The translations under genes were made by a program, and so were the position numbers. Of a DNA stretch of 64,000 bases, positions 38,698-47,705 are shown piece by piece. Origin of the DNA: Superficieibacter sp. 1612_C1 (lineage in GTDB: Bacteria > Pseudomonadota > Gammaproteobacteria > Enterobacterales > Enterobacteriaceae). Numbering within the stretch: position 1 is the stretch's first letter; the number at the start of each line of letters is the position of its first letter. Under the pieces are notes generated by a model, which saw only the letters and a list, made by a program, of their open reading frames with translations, did not search any database and was not told where the DNA came from. The DNA lies in the NCBI RefSeq assembly GCF_015234305.1, contig NZ_JADGMI010000005.1:248001-312000 (forward strand). Reading direction: 5' to 3'.

Positions 38698-40287
38698 TTA
38701 GTGCTCGCGCGTTTTACGGAACTGCACGTCAGGATAACGCTCCTGGGTGATGTTCAGGTTGACCATCGTCGGCGCGATATACGTCAGATTATCGCCACCG
38801 TCGAGTGCGAGGTGAAGTTCGTTCTTACGTTTAAACTCTTCAAACTTCTTCACGTCAGTGCTTTCCACCCAACGGGCGGTCGCCACGTTAACCGATTCGT
38901 AGATCGCCTCTACGTTGTATTCGCTTTTAAGACGGGCCACCACCACGTCAAACTGGAGAACACCGACTGCGCCAACAATCAGATCGTTGTTGGCGATCGG
39001 GCGGAATACCTGCACCGCGCCCTCTTCCGAGAGCTGCACCAGCCCTTTCAGCAACTGTTTCTGCTTCAGCGGATCTTTCAGGCGAATGCGGCGGAATAGT
39101 TCCGGCGCGAAGTTCGGGATACCGGTGAACTTCATCATCTCGCCCTGGGTAAAGGTGTCGCCGATCTGAATGGTACCGTGGTTATGCAGGCCGATGATAT
39201 CGCCTGGATACGCCTCTTCAACGTGTGAGCGGTCGCCAGCCATAAAGGTCAACGCATCGGAGATCACCACGTCTTTACCAATACGAACCTGACGCAGCTT
39301 CATGCCCTTTTCATACTGGCCGGAAACCACGCGCATAAAGGCCACGCGGTCACGGTGTTTCGGGTCCATGTTGGCCTGGATCTTAAAGACGAAGCCGGTG
39401 AACTTCTCTTCCGCCGCCGTCACTTCACGGGTGTCGGTTTTACGCGGCATCGGCGCAGGAGCCCATTCCACCAGACCATCCAGCATATGATCGACGCCAA
39501 AGTTACCCAGCGCGGTACCGAAGAAGACTGGCGTAATTTCGCCCGCCAGGAAGAGATCCTGATCGAACTCGTTCGACGCACCCTGAACCAGCTCCAGCTC
39601 ATCACGCAGCTGCTGCGCCAGATCGTCACCGACCGCCGCGTCCAGATCCGGGTTATTCAGCCCTTTAACAATACGGACTTCCTGGATGGTATGACCTTTA
39701 CCGGTCTGGTAAAGATAAGTTTCGTCTTTATAAAGGTGGTAAACGCCTTTGAACAGTTTGCCGCAGCCGATAGGCCAGGTGATCGGCGCGCAGCCGATTT
39801 TCAGTTCGTTCTCGACTTCATCCAGCAGTTCCATCGGATCGCGGATGTCGCGGTCAAGCTTGTTCATAAAGGTGAGGATCGGCGTATCGCGCAGACGGGT
39901 AACTTCCATCAGCTTACGGGTCCGGTCTTCTACCCCTTTTGCAGCATCAATGACCATCAGGCAGCAGTCCACCGCCGTCAGCGTGCGGTAGGTATCTTCC
40001 GAGAAGTCTTCGTGCCCCGGGGTGTCCAGCAGGTTGACGAGGCTGTCGTGATACGGAAACTGCATCACCGAGGTGGTGATCGAGATCCCACGCTGCTTTT
40101 CCATTTCCATCCAGTCGGATTTAGCATGCTGGCTGGAGCCGCGGCCTTTCACTGTACCGGCGGTCTGGATCGCCTGTCCGAACAGCAACACTTTTTCAGT
40201 GATGGTCGTTTTACCGGCATCCGGGTGAGAGATAATGGCAAAAGTACGGCGCTTCGCCACCTCTTGCAAATAAGGAGACAACGTCAT
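38698..40287 (-). CDS. prfC: Peptide chain release factor 3
   Basis: Encodes 529 residues, starting [28 protein letters not shown] at 40287. GTPase motifs: G1 SHPDAGKT, G3 DTPGHEDF, G4 NKLD. EF-G-like domains II and III follow. RF3-GTP removes RF1/RF2 from the ribosome after peptide release. Downstream are osmY and ytjA on the same strand but well separated. Confidence 0.98.
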   Translation of the reverse strand: MTLSPYLQEVAKRRTFAIISHPDAGKTTITEKVLLFGQAIQTAGTVKGRGSSQHAKSDWMEMEKQRGISITTSVMQFPYHDSLVNLLDTPGHEDFSEDTYRTLTAVDCCLMVIDAAKGVEDRTRKLMEVTRLRDTPILTFMNKLDRDIRDPMELLDEVENELKIGCAPITWPIGCGKLFKGVYHLYKDETYLYQTGKGHTIQEVRIVKGLNNPDLDAAVGDDLAQQLRDELELVQGASNEFDQDLFLAGEITPVFFGTALGNFGVDHMLDGLVEWAPAPMPRKTDTREVTAAEEKFTGFVFKIQANMDPKHRDRVAFMRVVSGQYEKGMKLRQVRIGKDVVISDALTFMAGDRSHVEEAYPGDIIGLHNHGTIQIGDTFTQGEMMKFTGIPNFAPELFRRIRLKDPLKQKQLLKGLVQLSEEGAVQVFRPIANNDLIVGAVGVLQFDVVVARLKSEYNVEAIYESVNVATARWVESTDVKKFEEFKRKNELHLALDGGDNLTYIAPTMVNLNITQERYPDVQFRKTREH

Positions 40288-40381
40288 AGTTAACATCTTC
40301 TGTGTAAGTGCGCGGCAGCAGGCCACGCAGCGTAAAATACGAAAATTGCGGCTATTGTACTCAAGAGCATCGGTCAGACAA

Positions 40382-41059
40382 TCAATGTTTACACAGGAGC
40401 TGCTCCAGTTCGCGTAATGAGGTGACGGTCCAGGTCGGCTGAAGGTCCGATGGCAGGACGTGACCGTGCGCGTTCAGCCAGCGGGTCGATAACCCGGCGT
40501 TGATACCGCCGCGAATATCCGACTCGGCGGTATCGCCCACCATCAATACCCGCGAACGATCCGGGTTGCCCGCCTGCGCCAGCGCGTAATCAAAGATGCG
40601 CGCATCGGGCTTGGCAACGCCCACTTCTTCAGAGACGATCAACAAATCAAAATAATCGCGCAGACCGGTGCGTTCAAGACGAATTTGCTGTAGCGCGGTG
40701 AAGCCATTGGTAATAATCCCGAGCTTCGCTTTACCACGCAGCGCATCAAGCAGTGATACCGCGCCCGGCAGCGGCGCGCAGATTTCCGCCATCGCGTTCA
40801 GAAAAGCGGCGTTGAGATCGCCCGGCGGGACGCTAAGACGGTCAGACCAGCCCTGAAAACGCTGATGCTGTAACTGTAGTGAAGTGATGGCTCCGTTCTG
40901 ATAATCCACCCATAGCGGTTTATTGACGGCCTGGTAGTCCTGAAAATCGTCTGCGGTGAAGGTCACGCTGTAGTCGAGAAACATCCGCTGTAAGCCGCCG
41001 AACGAATCAAAGGTAAACAGCGTTTCGTCCGCGTCAAAAAATATCCAGTCCCACTTCAT
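40382..41059 (-). CDS. yjjG: dUMP/HAD nucleotidase YjjG
   Basis: Encodes 225 residues from [20 protein letters not shown] at 41059 (an ATG one codon earlier is possible). HAD motif I is FFDADETLF, motif II IITNGF, motif III and [11 protein letters not shown] and [10 protein letters not shown]. YjjG house-cleans noncanonical pyrimidine nucleotides such as 5-halo-dUMP. It lies 14 bp downstream of rimI in the same direction. Confidence 0.96.
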   Translation of the reverse strand: MKWDWIFFDADETLFTFDSFGGLQRMFLDYSVTFTADDFQDYQAVNKPLWVDYQNGAITSLQLQHQRFQGWSDRLSVPPGDLNAAFLNAMAEICAPLPGAVSLLDALRGKAKLGIITNGFTALQQIRLERTGLRDYFDLLIVSEEVGVAKPDARIFDYALAQAGNPDRSRVLMVGDTAESDIRGGINAGLSTRWLNAHGHVLPSDLQPTWTVTSLRELEQLLCKH

Positions 41060-41073
41060 CATTTCACCTTCTG

Positions 41074-41520
41074 TTACATGCTTATTGGCAGCGCCATTAT
41101 TATTGCGTCTTCCCGCCCGTCGGCGGTGGGGTAATAGTTGCGGCGGATCGTCGCCTCGTTAAAGCCTAAATGTTCGTACAGCGCGATGGCGGCGGCGTTA
41201 GAGGCCCGCACCTCCAGCCATAATGTGACGACGCCGCGTTTTTCCAGCTCATCGATCAAGTGTTCCAGCAGTTCGCGGCCAAAACCCCGGCGTTGAAACG
41301 CGGGGTCGACGGCAATATTGAACAGCGTGGCTTCATCCAGCACCATATGAGTGATGGCAAACGCCGCCATTTCTCCCTCAACGGTGAGCTGATAGTTAAG
41401 GTAGCGCTCGCCCTGATTGCTGGCAAAGGTGGCTTCGCTCCACGGAAAAGCATGGGCGCGTTTTTCAATTTCCCAGGCGCGGGGGAGATCAGTCGTGTTG
41501 AGGAAAGAAATCGTGTTCAT
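41074..41520 (-). CDS. rimI: Ribosomal protein S18-alanine N-acetyltransferase RimI
   Basis: Encodes 148 residues of the GNAT fold, from [27 protein letters not shown]. The acetyl-CoA site [14 protein letters not shown] matches the Q/RxxGxG/A motif; catalytic Glu and Tyr lie toward the C-terminus ([17 protein letters not shown]). It acetylates S18 N-terminus. Its start overlaps the holD 3' end by 32 nt. Confidence 0.96.
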   Translation of the reverse strand: MNTISFLNTTDLPRAWEIEKRAHAFPWSEATFASNQGERYLNYQLTVEGEMAAFAITHMVLDEATLFNIAVDPAFQRRGFGRELLEHLIDELEKRGVVTLWLEVRASNAAAIALYEHLGFNEATIRRNYYPTADGREDAIIMALPISM

Positions 41521-41902
41521 AGGTGCAAATTTGTTGCCATAACGCGGCACGGGCCGCCGGATTAGAACGTAAGTCAGCCCAGGTCGGCGTTGCCATTTGC
41601 GCGCCCTCAAGCAACACCGGCTCGTCGGTGCCCAGTCGCCAGCTATTACAGCGGCTACCTTCAGGCAACATGGCAACCCGGTCCGGCGTCAGTTGCAGGA
41701 CCTGATCGGGCGTAAGGGCTAAGGCCCGCAGAATATCGCGGATTAAAGGCTCATTAAGCGCGGGCAGATCGTTGCCGGCCATCACCAGACGTACATGCGC
41801 CGGTAGCGTAATGGCGATTTCACCCTGTAGCGCGCCGGGACGGCGTAGCGACCACCGGGTGATCCCCAGTTGCTGTAATTGCCACTCTCGTCGGGTTGTC
41901 AT
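41489..41902 (-). CDS. holD: DNA polymerase III psi subunit
   Basis: Encodes 137 residues from MTTRREWQLQQLGITRWSLRRPG at 41902, the family N-terminus that binds the clamp loader; the rest contacts chi. It has the E. coli gene order holD-rimI-yjjG with a 32-nt overlap with rimI. It is divergent from rsmC, with about 100 bp of promoter between. Confidence 0.95.
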   Translation of the reverse strand: MTTRREWQLQQLGITRWSLRRPGALQGEIAITLPAHVRLVMAGNDLPALNEPLIRDILRALALTPDQVLQLTPDRVAMLPEGSRCNSWRLGTDEPVLLEGAQMATPTWADLRSNPAARAALWQQICTYEHDFFPQHD

Positions 41903-42005
41903 AGGGGAACGCTCCTGTCTGTCAGGGGCGCAAATATAGCAAATTCGTCGAAACTGCGCCAACAAACCTCTATAATCGCCGTCAGGTACAATAGAGGAAC
42001 CTTTC

Positions 42006-43034
42006 ATGTCTGCTTTTACCCCGGCAAGTGAAGTCTTGCTGCGCCACAGTGATGATTTCGAACAGAGCCGTATAATTTTTGCCGGTGATTTGCAGGATGA
42101 CCTGCCCGCTCGCCTGGAAACGGCGGCCAGCCGCGCCCATACGCAACAATATCACCACTGGCAGGTGCTGGATCGCCAGATGGGCGATCGCGTGCGTTTC
42201 AGCCTGGTGGCTGAAGCCGCGGATGTCGCCGAGTGCGACACGCTGATTTATTACTGGCCGAAGAACAAACCGGAAGCGCAGTTCCAGTTGATGAATCTGC
42301 TTTCCCTGCTCCCCGTCGGCACCGATATTTTTGTGGTCGGTGAAAACCGCAGCGGCGTGCGTAGCGCCGAGCAGATGCTGGCAGACTACGCCCCGCTCAA
42401 TAAAATCGACAGCGCGCGCCGCTGCGGTCTGTATCACGGTCGTCTGGAAAAACAGCCGACATTTGATGCACAGGCGTTCTGGAACGAGTACGCCCTTGAC
42501 GGCCTGACCATTAAAACCCTGCCGGGCGTCTTTAGCCGCGATGGGCTGGATACAGGCAGCCAGCTTCTGCTCTCTACGCTCACTCCGCATACGAAAGGCA
42601 AAGTGCTGGATGTAGGCTGTGGCGCAGGCGTGCTCGCTACGGTGCTTGCCAGCCACTCGCCAAAAGTGCGTCTGACGCTCTGCGACGTCAGCGCGCCAGC
42701 GGTGGAAGCCAGCCGCGCAACGCTTGCCGCCAACGAGCTGGAAGGCGAGGTGTTTGCCAGCAACGTCTTCTCCGAAGTGACGGGGCGTTTTGACATGATT
42801 ATCTCCAACCCGCCGTTCCATGACGGGATGCAGACCAGCTTCGAGGCCGCGCAAACCCTGATTCGTGGCGCGGTACGCCATTTGAATAGCGGTGGCGAAT
42901 TGCGGATTGTGGCTAACGCCTTCCTGCCTTATCCGCAGGCGCTGGATGAAACCTTTGGCTTCCATGAGGTGCTCGCGCAGACGGGTCGCTTTAAGGTGTA
43001 TCGTGCGATCATGACGCGTCAGGCGAAGAAGTAA
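42006..43034 (+). CDS. rsmC: 16S rRNA m2G1207 methyltransferase
   Basis: Encodes 342 residues. N-terminal pseudo-MTase half (1-190) aids substrate binding; C-terminal half has SAM motif [16 protein letters not shown] and the catalytic NPPFHDG motif. It methylates G1207 in 16S rRNA. Starts [20 protein letters not shown]. Followed by a REP sequence at 43047-43072 and the tRNA-Leu promoter. Confidence 0.97.
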   Translation: MSAFTPASEVLLRHSDDFEQSRIIFAGDLQDDLPARLETAASRAHTQQYHHWQVLDRQMGDRVRFSLVAEAADVAECDTLIYYWPKNKPEAQFQLMNLLSLLPVGTDIFVVGENRSGVRSAEQMLADYAPLNKIDSARRCGLYHGRLEKQPTFDAQAFWNEYALDGLTIKTLPGVFSRDGLDTGSQLLLSTLTPHTKGKVLDVGCGAGVLATVLASHSPKVRLTLCDVSAPAVEASRATLAANELEGEVFASNVFSEVTGRFDMIISNPPFHDGMQTSFEAAQTLIRGAVRHLNSGGELRIVANAFLPYPQALDETFGFHEVLAQTGRFKVYRAIMTRQAKK

Positions 43035-43046
43035 TTCGGTATTAAC

Positions 43047-43072
43047 GCCGGAGGGCGTTTCGCTTGTCCGGC
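43047..43072. repeat. REP sequence downstream of rsmC
   Basis: GCCGGAGGGCGTTTCGCTTG then TCCGGC forms a short REP hairpin just past the rsmC stop. Confidence 0.75.
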
Positions 43073-43135
43073 TTTCCGCCGCCGTCTGTAAACGGCCATT
43101 TTTGCAGCAATCAACCCATACGTCATAATTAACTA

Positions 43136-43163
43136 TTGACGAAAAGTTGAAAACATCTAGAAT
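43136..43163 (+). promoter_or_regulatory. Promoter of the tRNA-Leu operon
   Basis: -35 TTGACG (43136-43141), 16-bp spacer, -10 TAGAAT (43158-43163), followed by a GC-rich discriminator GCGCCTCC. This combination is typical of stringently controlled stable RNA promoters. Confidence 0.88.
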
Positions 43164-43204
43164 GCGCCTCCGTGGTAACGATACTTTTTGAGTGTCGATG
43201 GTAT

Positions 43205-43291
43205 GCGAAGGTGGCGGAATTGGTAGACGCGCTAGCTTCAGGTGTTAGTGTCCTTACGGACGTGGGGGTTCAAGTCCCCCCCCTCGCACCA
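43205..43291 (+). tRNA. leuQ: tRNA-Leu(CAG), first copy
   Basis: 87 nt starting GCGAAGGTGGCGGAATTGG and ending GCACCA with the CCA encoded. Anticodon CAG in GCTTCAGGTG. Long class II variable arm GTCC-TTAC-GGAC and T-loop TTCAAGTC. First of three tandem copies; which letter (Q, P, V) applies is not certain. Confidence 0.97.
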
Positions 43292-43319
43292 TGATCCACG
43301 TTGATATTGCTCGCACTGG

Positions 43320-43406
43320 GCGAAGGTGGCGGAATTGGTAGACGCGCTAGCTTCAGGTGTTAGTGTTCTTACGGACGTGGGGGTTCAAGTCCCCCCCCTC
43401 GCACCA
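43320..43406 (+). tRNA. leuP: tRNA-Leu(CAG), second copy
   Basis: 87 nt, differing from the first copy by one base in the variable arm (TGTT for TGTC, converting a C-G pair to U-G). Anticodon CAG, CCA encoded. Separated from the first by 28 nt. Confidence 0.97.
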
Positions 43407-43439
43407 ACGAGGCGATATCAAGAAAAGTAAGATGACTGT

Positions 43440-43525
43440 GCGAAGGTGGCGGAATTGGTAGACGCGCTAGCTTCAGGTGTTAGTGTCCTTAGGATGTGGG
43501 GGTTCGAGTCCCCCCCCTCGCACCA
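43440..43525 (+). tRNA. leuV: tRNA-Leu(CAG), third copy with variant arm
   Basis: 86 nt. Anticodon CAG and acceptor are unchanged, but the variable arm is one base shorter (GTCC-TTA-GGAT) and the T-loop reads TTCGAGTC rather than TTCAAGTC. Pairing in both arms is retained, so it is probably functional. Separated from the second copy by 33 nt. Confidence 0.95.
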
Positions 43526-43550
43526 GATATCTTACCTTCCCCTTCTTTTC

Positions 43551-43790
43551 TTATCTCATAAGCTTCAGATTCATCATCACCAGCATAATTCCACCTATCA
43601 GCGCGATACCCGACGGCAGCAGGACAAAATGACGCAACCGCTTATGCCAGATCATACCGGACGTCAGCAACAGCCCCAGCACAATTAACCCGCGCCAGGC
43701 GCTCATAGACAGATCGGCAAACGTCAGACCCGCAATAATGATGCCGGGGATCAACACCCCCCAGCCACTTCCCAGCGCTCGCTGCAACAT
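43551..43790 (-). CDS. yjjZ: DUF1435 inner membrane protein YjjZ
   Basis: Encodes 79 residues from MLQRALGSGWGVLIPGIIIAG at 43790 with GAGAGGCGG as ribosome-binding site; a longer frame reaches into the Fur box. Two to three hydrophobic helices make a small inner-membrane protein of unknown function. A strong Fur box lies 18 bp upstream (43809-43827), so it should be iron-repressed. It points back toward the tRNA genes. Confidence 0.88.
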   Translation of the reverse strand: MLQRALGSGWGVLIPGIIIAGLTFADLSMSAWRGLIVLGLLLTSGMIWHKRLRHFVLLPSGIALIGGIMLVMMNLKLMR

Positions 43791-43808
43791 GCTTCCGCCT
43801 CTCACAGT

Positions 43809-43827
43809 GATAATGATAACCAATATC
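43809..43827. promoter_or_regulatory. Fur box upstream of yjjZ
   Basis: GATAATGATAACCAATATC matches 16 of 19 positions of the Fur consensus GATAATGATAATCATTATC. It is 18 bp before yjjZ and about 210 bp before the diguanylate cyclase on the other strand. Confidence 0.85.
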
Positions 43828-44039
43828 ATATGGCATATTTTCTCATTTGTCAGCGCTAATTAAAAAAGCAGCACTACATTTACTTTCACGGTAATGACAG
43901 ACATTCCTTAAGGTGATAAATTGTGCGCCCTAAAAACGAGACCCATGAATACCTGATATTTGCGCCTGTTTTCACGCGCGTTATTTTTCCTTTTGGCGAT
44001 GTAAACTTTTAACCCCAAGTAAAATAACGAATTACTGAT

Positions 44040-45104
44040 ATGACAGCACACACATGGCGGTCCCTGAAGAACAAGAAATATCAGCTTTCACTGCGACTTT
44101 TTTTGTTCCTCAACATAGTCTCAACCATCTTCATCATCCTCAGCCCGCTTTATAATGCTCGCGCGCTGACGCTGCCGATTGTTATTATTACCCTGGTAAG
44201 TTCAGGGGTATTGATATGGCATTTCCTGTATCCGCATAAGAAAATAAATATAGATGCTATCTCGATAGTATCGGGTTGCCTGTGGGCCTGGCACGTCGCC
44301 ATTAAATATGCGCAGATCGCCCCATCAGATTTTAGCTATCTGATTATTGCCTTATTAAGTGTGCTATTTATTGGCACCATCTCGTTTCCCAATAACATTA
44401 GCGCCTTCACCCTGCACTCTCTGCCGATATTTTTAACCTGCCTGTGGCTCAATGATGGCGAACTGTGGCCGCGGATGGTGTACTGCTTCGCCCTGCCGAT
44501 GGTGGGGATTGCGATTCAGCACGTTATTCAGAAGCGTAACGATCACTTTGCGCAAAGCCTGATGTATAAACTGCTGGAAGAGCGGGAGACGCTGAACGAT
44601 CTCAGCATGCTGGACCCGCTTACCGGGCTGTATAACCGGCGTGGCCTGAAAAACCGCCTTGACACCCTCCTCTCACTCGACTCCGGGCAGCACTACGTGC
44701 TGCTGATCGACATCGACCATTTTAAAGCCTACAACGATCACTATGGGCATATGATGGGTGACCAGGCACTTATCCGCGTCTCAGCGGCGATCCGCGATGC
44801 CGTACGCTCGCGTGATATCGTCACCCGTTTCGGCGGGGAAGAGTTTATGGTGCTGGTGACGAATATCGATGCCGCGCAGGCCACGGACACCGCCGAACGC
44901 ATTCGCCAGCAGGTCTACGATTTGAAAATACCGCATATGTTTAACGAGAGCGTAGCGACCAATGTCACCGTTAGTATTGGTATTGCGGATTTGCAAGGTG
45001 ATGCGGTCGATGTTGCCCTCGAAAATGCCGATAAGGCGCTGTACGAAGCTAAGCATCTGGGACGTAACAATATTCTCAGCAGCGACCAAATTCGCTTCGC
45101 CTGA
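44040..45104 (+). CDS. Membrane diguanylate cyclase (GGDEF; STM4551-like)
   Basis: Encodes 354 residues. Residues 1-165 form about five or six hydrophobic helices (MASE-like sensor region) and a linker helix leads to the GGDEF domain (about 188-345). The active site is GGEEF at 265-269. An inhibitory RxxD I-site (R256-S-R-D259) stands exactly five residues before it, so the enzyme should make c-di-GMP and be product-inhibited. The metal/substrate motif DIDHFKAYNDHYGH is intact. A similar gene lies beside fhuF in Salmonella (STM4551). It sits between Fur-box genes yjjZ and fhuF. Confidence 0.93.
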   Translation: MTAHTWRSLKNKKYQLSLRLFLFLNIVSTIFIILSPLYNARALTLPIVIITLVSSGVLIWHFLYPHKKINIDAISIVSGCLWAWHVAIKYAQIAPSDFSYLIIALLSVLFIGTISFPNNISAFTLHSLPIFLTCLWLNDGELWPRMVYCFALPMVGIAIQHVIQKRNDHFAQSLMYKLLEERETLNDLSMLDPLTGLYNRRGLKNRLDTLLSLDSGQHYVLLIDIDHFKAYNDHYGHMMGDQALIRVSAAIRDAVRSRDIVTRFGGEEFMVLVTNIDAAQATDTAERIRQQVYDLKIPHMFNESVATNVTVSIGIADLQGDAVDVALENADKALYEAKHLGRNNILSSDQIRFA

Positions 45105-45153
45105 ACCTCGTTCATGAGGCGAAAAAGAGTTGCGATTGGGTTTATCTATAGCT

Positions 45154-45172
45154 AGGATTGGAAATCATTATC
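45154..45172. promoter_or_regulatory. Fur box upstream of fhuF
   Basis: AGGATTGGAAATCATTATC matches 13 of 19 Fur consensus positions, with a perfect right half AATCATTATC. It lies 27 bp before the fhuF ATG. fhuF is a known Fur target. Confidence 0.75.
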
Positions 45173-45198
45173 ATTTAGATTCATATCTTTCTTTGCGT

Positions 45199-45990
45199 AT
45201 GGCCTATCGTTCCGCACCGATCATTGAAGATGTCATCTGGCTGACCCCTTTTGCAGAAAAAAGCGCGACGCTGGCGGAAGCCATACGCAATACTATCGCG
45301 GAAAACCGGGCGCATATGCTCGATTTTATCCGTCTTGATGAGTTGCCTCCCGTCCATACGATGACGCTGGCAACCTGGGCACGTCCGGTAGCGTTAAGCC
45401 GTCTGCTGACAATCTATGGCGATCATATCTACCGCAATCAGCCCTTGCTGCCCCGTGAAGACAAACCGCTGATTTCGCTGTGGGCACAGTGGTATCTTGG
45501 ATTACTGGTCCCACCGCTGATGCTGGCCCTGCTGAGTGGACAAAACGCGCCTGACCTTTCACCTGAACATTTTCACGTTGAGTTTCATGAGACGGGCCGT
45601 GCGGCCTGCTTCTGGATTGATGTTATTGAAGATCCACAAAGCTCAGCGCTCTCCCCTGTCGGACGTATAGAAAAGCTGGTCACTCAGGCATTAATGCCGG
45701 TAGTCAACGCCCTGGAAGCGACGGGGGAAATTAACGGCAAGCTTATCTGGAGTAATACCGGCTATCTGATTAACTGGTATCTGGGTGAGATGAAACCGCT
45801 GCTGGGCGATGCGCTGACGGAGACGCTCCGCCAGCATATTTTCTTCAGCAAAGCACTTGCGGATGGCAACGATAATCCGCTGTGGCGTACCGTGGTTCCG
45901 CGCGACGGGCTACTGGTACGTCGTACCTGCTGTCAGCGTTACCGCCTGCCAGATGTTCAGCAGTGCGGCGACTGCACGTTGACCAAATAA
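45199..45990 (+). CDS. fhuF: Ferric iron reductase protein FhuF
   Basis: Encodes 263 residues from MAYRSAPIIEDVIW at 45199, the family start; an upstream in-frame ATG-like extension crosses the Fur box and is unlikely. The C-terminus has the 2Fe-2S motif CC-x10-C-x2-C (TCCQRYRLPDVQQCGDC). FhuF reduces hydroxamate siderophore iron in the cytosol after uptake. A Fur box precedes it. It converges on the EIIC gene with a hairpin between. Confidence 0.96.
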   Translation: MAYRSAPIIEDVIWLTPFAEKSATLAEAIRNTIAENRAHMLDFIRLDELPPVHTMTLATWARPVALSRLLTIYGDHIYRNQPLLPREDKPLISLWAQWYLGLLVPPLMLALLSGQNAPDLSPEHFHVEFHETGRAACFWIDVIEDPQSSALSPVGRIEKLVTQALMPVVNALEATGEINGKLIWSNTGYLINWYLGEMKPLLGDALTETLRQHIFFSKALADGNDNPLWRTVVPRDGLLVRRTCCQRYRLPDVQQCGDCTLTK

Positions 45991-45991
45991 C

Positions 45992-46020
45992 TCGCCCGCC
46001 AGTATTACGCCACCGGGCGA
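45992..46020. terminator. Hairpin between fhuF and EIIC gene
   Basis: TCGCCCG (45992-45998) pairs with CGGGCGA (46014-46020), followed by TGTTTATG. It lies between two convergent stop codons; moderate terminator quality. Confidence 0.6.
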
Positions 46021-46028
46021 TGTTTATG

Positions 46029-47366
46029 TTATGCGACCTGCTCCCCTTCCACGCGTGCGGCCTCCTGCGCTTCCTGCTCCAGCAGTTGTTTCTCGTACAC
46101 TTTAAAGAACGGGAAATAAATAATCGCAGAGACAATTGCCAGCACAATGACCAGAATCGCTGCCCGGAAGTCCCAGCCCAGCGCCCATGCGGCACCGATT
46201 GGCGCGGGTGCTGTCCACGGAACCACTGAAATAACCCGGCCAATTAAATCCATCTTCATCACGCCCCAGGCGAGAATGGCGTTAACCATCGGAGCCAGCA
46301 GGAAAGGAATGAAGAACACCGGGTTCATCACGATAGGGGTACCGAAAATCACCGGTTCGTTGATGTTGAAAATACTTGGCACGATACTGAGGCGACCAAT
46401 CGAGCGTAAGTGGGCAGAGCGGCTACGCAGATAACAAATCACCAGCCCCATGGTTGCGCCGGAGCCACCCACCACGATAAAGAACGTCCAGAACGCTTCC
46501 ATAAAGATATGCGGCAGCGGAGCACCTTGCGCCAGCGCACTCTGGTTCATGCCCAGATTAGTCAGCCAGAACATTTGCAGCATCCCGGAGACAATCGCCG
46601 CACCGTGAATACCCGCAAACCACAGCAGGTGGCCGATCAATACCGCCAGCAAAATGGCCGGCAGGGAATCCGCCGCTGAAACCAGCGGTTTAAAGATGGA
46701 CATGATCGCCTGTGGGATCAGCATACCAAACTCGCTCTGGAGCCACAGGCTCAGCGGGTAAAGCGTCACTACCACCACCAGAATTGGGATCAGCAGATCA
46801 AACGAGTTTTTGATCATCGGCGGCACCGCGTCCGGCAGACGAATGCCAATATTATGCGCTTTCAGAAAACGCATCACTTCGACACAGTAAATTGCGACCA
46901 GAATTGCCGTGAAAATCCCGGTACCACCGAGGCTATCTACCGGCAGCGCGCCGTTTGTTTTCGGCGAAGCCACCAGCAGAAAGGCCATGATCGACAGCAT
47001 CGCGCCCATAAAAGGATCGAGCTGGAATTTTTTCTCGTAGTGCTTGCCCAGGTTATAGGCAATGGCCGCACAGATATAAATCGACATAATGCCCATCGTC
47101 ATATCGAACGGCGTCAGGATACGACTTTCATACTGCTTTGCCAGATCCAGCCAGGCGCGCGCAAATCCCCAAGTGGTATCTGGCGAGAACGGCGGGTAAA
47201 CAAAAACCAGTAAAAACGATCCGACAATCATAAACGGCATGGCGGAAATAAAACCATCCTTGATTGCCATGACGTGACGCTGCGCAGAAACGCGTCCAGC
47301 GATGGGACTCACGTAGTTCTCAACGAAGCGGAAGATCAGATTAAACGCAGCATTGTTAGCAGACAT
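46029..47366 (-). CDS. PTS lactose/cellobiose-type EIIC permease, orphan
   Basis: Encodes 445 residues of the EIIC Lac/Cel family (ChbC-like) with about ten transmembrane segments and no fused A or B domain. Conserved stretches include SIFNINEPVIFGTPIVMNP (substrate glutamate in the NEPVIFG motif) and HLLWFAGIHG. EIIA and EIIB partners are absent from the window, so it must borrow them or is unpaired. AGGAGGGCTGCT precedes the ATG. Upstream is a double LacI-type palindrome at 47566-47594. The sugar is probably a beta-glucoside or chitobiose-like disaccharide, by family only. Confidence 0.92.
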   Translation of the reverse strand: MSANNAAFNLIFRFVENYVSPIAGRVSAQRHVMAIKDGFISAMPFMIVGSFLLVFVYPPFSPDTTWGFARAWLDLAKQYESRILTPFDMTMGIMSIYICAAIAYNLGKHYEKKFQLDPFMGAMLSIMAFLLVASPKTNGALPVDSLGGTGIFTAILVAIYCVEVMRFLKAHNIGIRLPDAVPPMIKNSFDLLIPILVVVVTLYPLSLWLQSEFGMLIPQAIMSIFKPLVSAADSLPAILLAVLIGHLLWFAGIHGAAIVSGMLQMFWLTNLGMNQSALAQGAPLPHIFMEAFWTFFIVVGGSGATMGLVICYLRSRSAHLRSIGRLSIVPSIFNINEPVIFGTPIVMNPVFFIPFLLAPMVNAILAWGVMKMDLIGRVISVVPWTAPAPIGAAWALGWDFRAAILVIVLAIVSAIIYFPFFKVYEKQLLEQEAQEAARVEGEQVA

Positions 47367-47705
47367 AGCAGCCCTCCTGACAGGCTATAGACGTAAGCAT
47401 AGCGGCCCTTATTTTATAGCCGTACGTGCTGTCGCCCTGTGAGCGCGGTTCCATGCCGGGTAATTTTCCAGCGCGTTCGTTCACAAAGGTATTTATCATG
47501 CACGGCTCTTATTATTTCAATACAGTGGAAGTTACAGCCGTAGTAATAAACTGCATTTCACCAATCTGCAACCGGTTACTGTAACCGGTTGCAGCGAATG
47601 TGAAGGGGATCGATAAATCTCAATATTCATGACATATGAGGGTAGTTATTTACATTGACCTGGCGTATGTGACAGATTAAAACGGATAATAGTCAGGAGA
47701 TCCTC
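47367..47705. other. Regulatory interval between EIIC and YbaK-like genes
   Basis: A 339-bp divergent region. On the minus strand TATAAAAT at about 47409-47416 is a possible -10 for the EIIC gene. On plus, TTGACC (47655-47660) is a possible -35 for the YbaK-like gene. The striking palindrome 47566-47594 lies between them. Confidence 0.6.
47566..47594. promoter_or_regulatory. 29-bp palindrome with two LacI-type AACCGGTT cores
   Basis: Perfect inverted repeat with 14-bp arms CTGCAACCGGTTAC and its complement around a single T. Each arm contains its own palindrome AACCGGTT, with centres 13 bp apart. CG-centred cores of this kind are typical of LacI/GalR-family operators. No such regulator gene is in the window. 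Confidence 0.75.

Noticed and set aside
43205-43525. Three ~87-bp direct repeats with ~30-bp spacers, superficially CRISPR-like
   Set aside because: The repeats are tRNA-Leu genes with anticodon, arms and CCA; repeats are too long and no cas genes are present.
43205-43550. tRNA-Leu cluster as an integration site of a genomic island
   Set aside because: No integrase, no duplicated tRNA 3' end beyond the three full genes, and normal flanking genes.
45094-45125. Hairpin TTCGCCT/AGGCGAA after the diguanylate cyclase as a terminator
   Set aside because: Interrupted stem with bulged bases and no T-run on plus; too weak to list.
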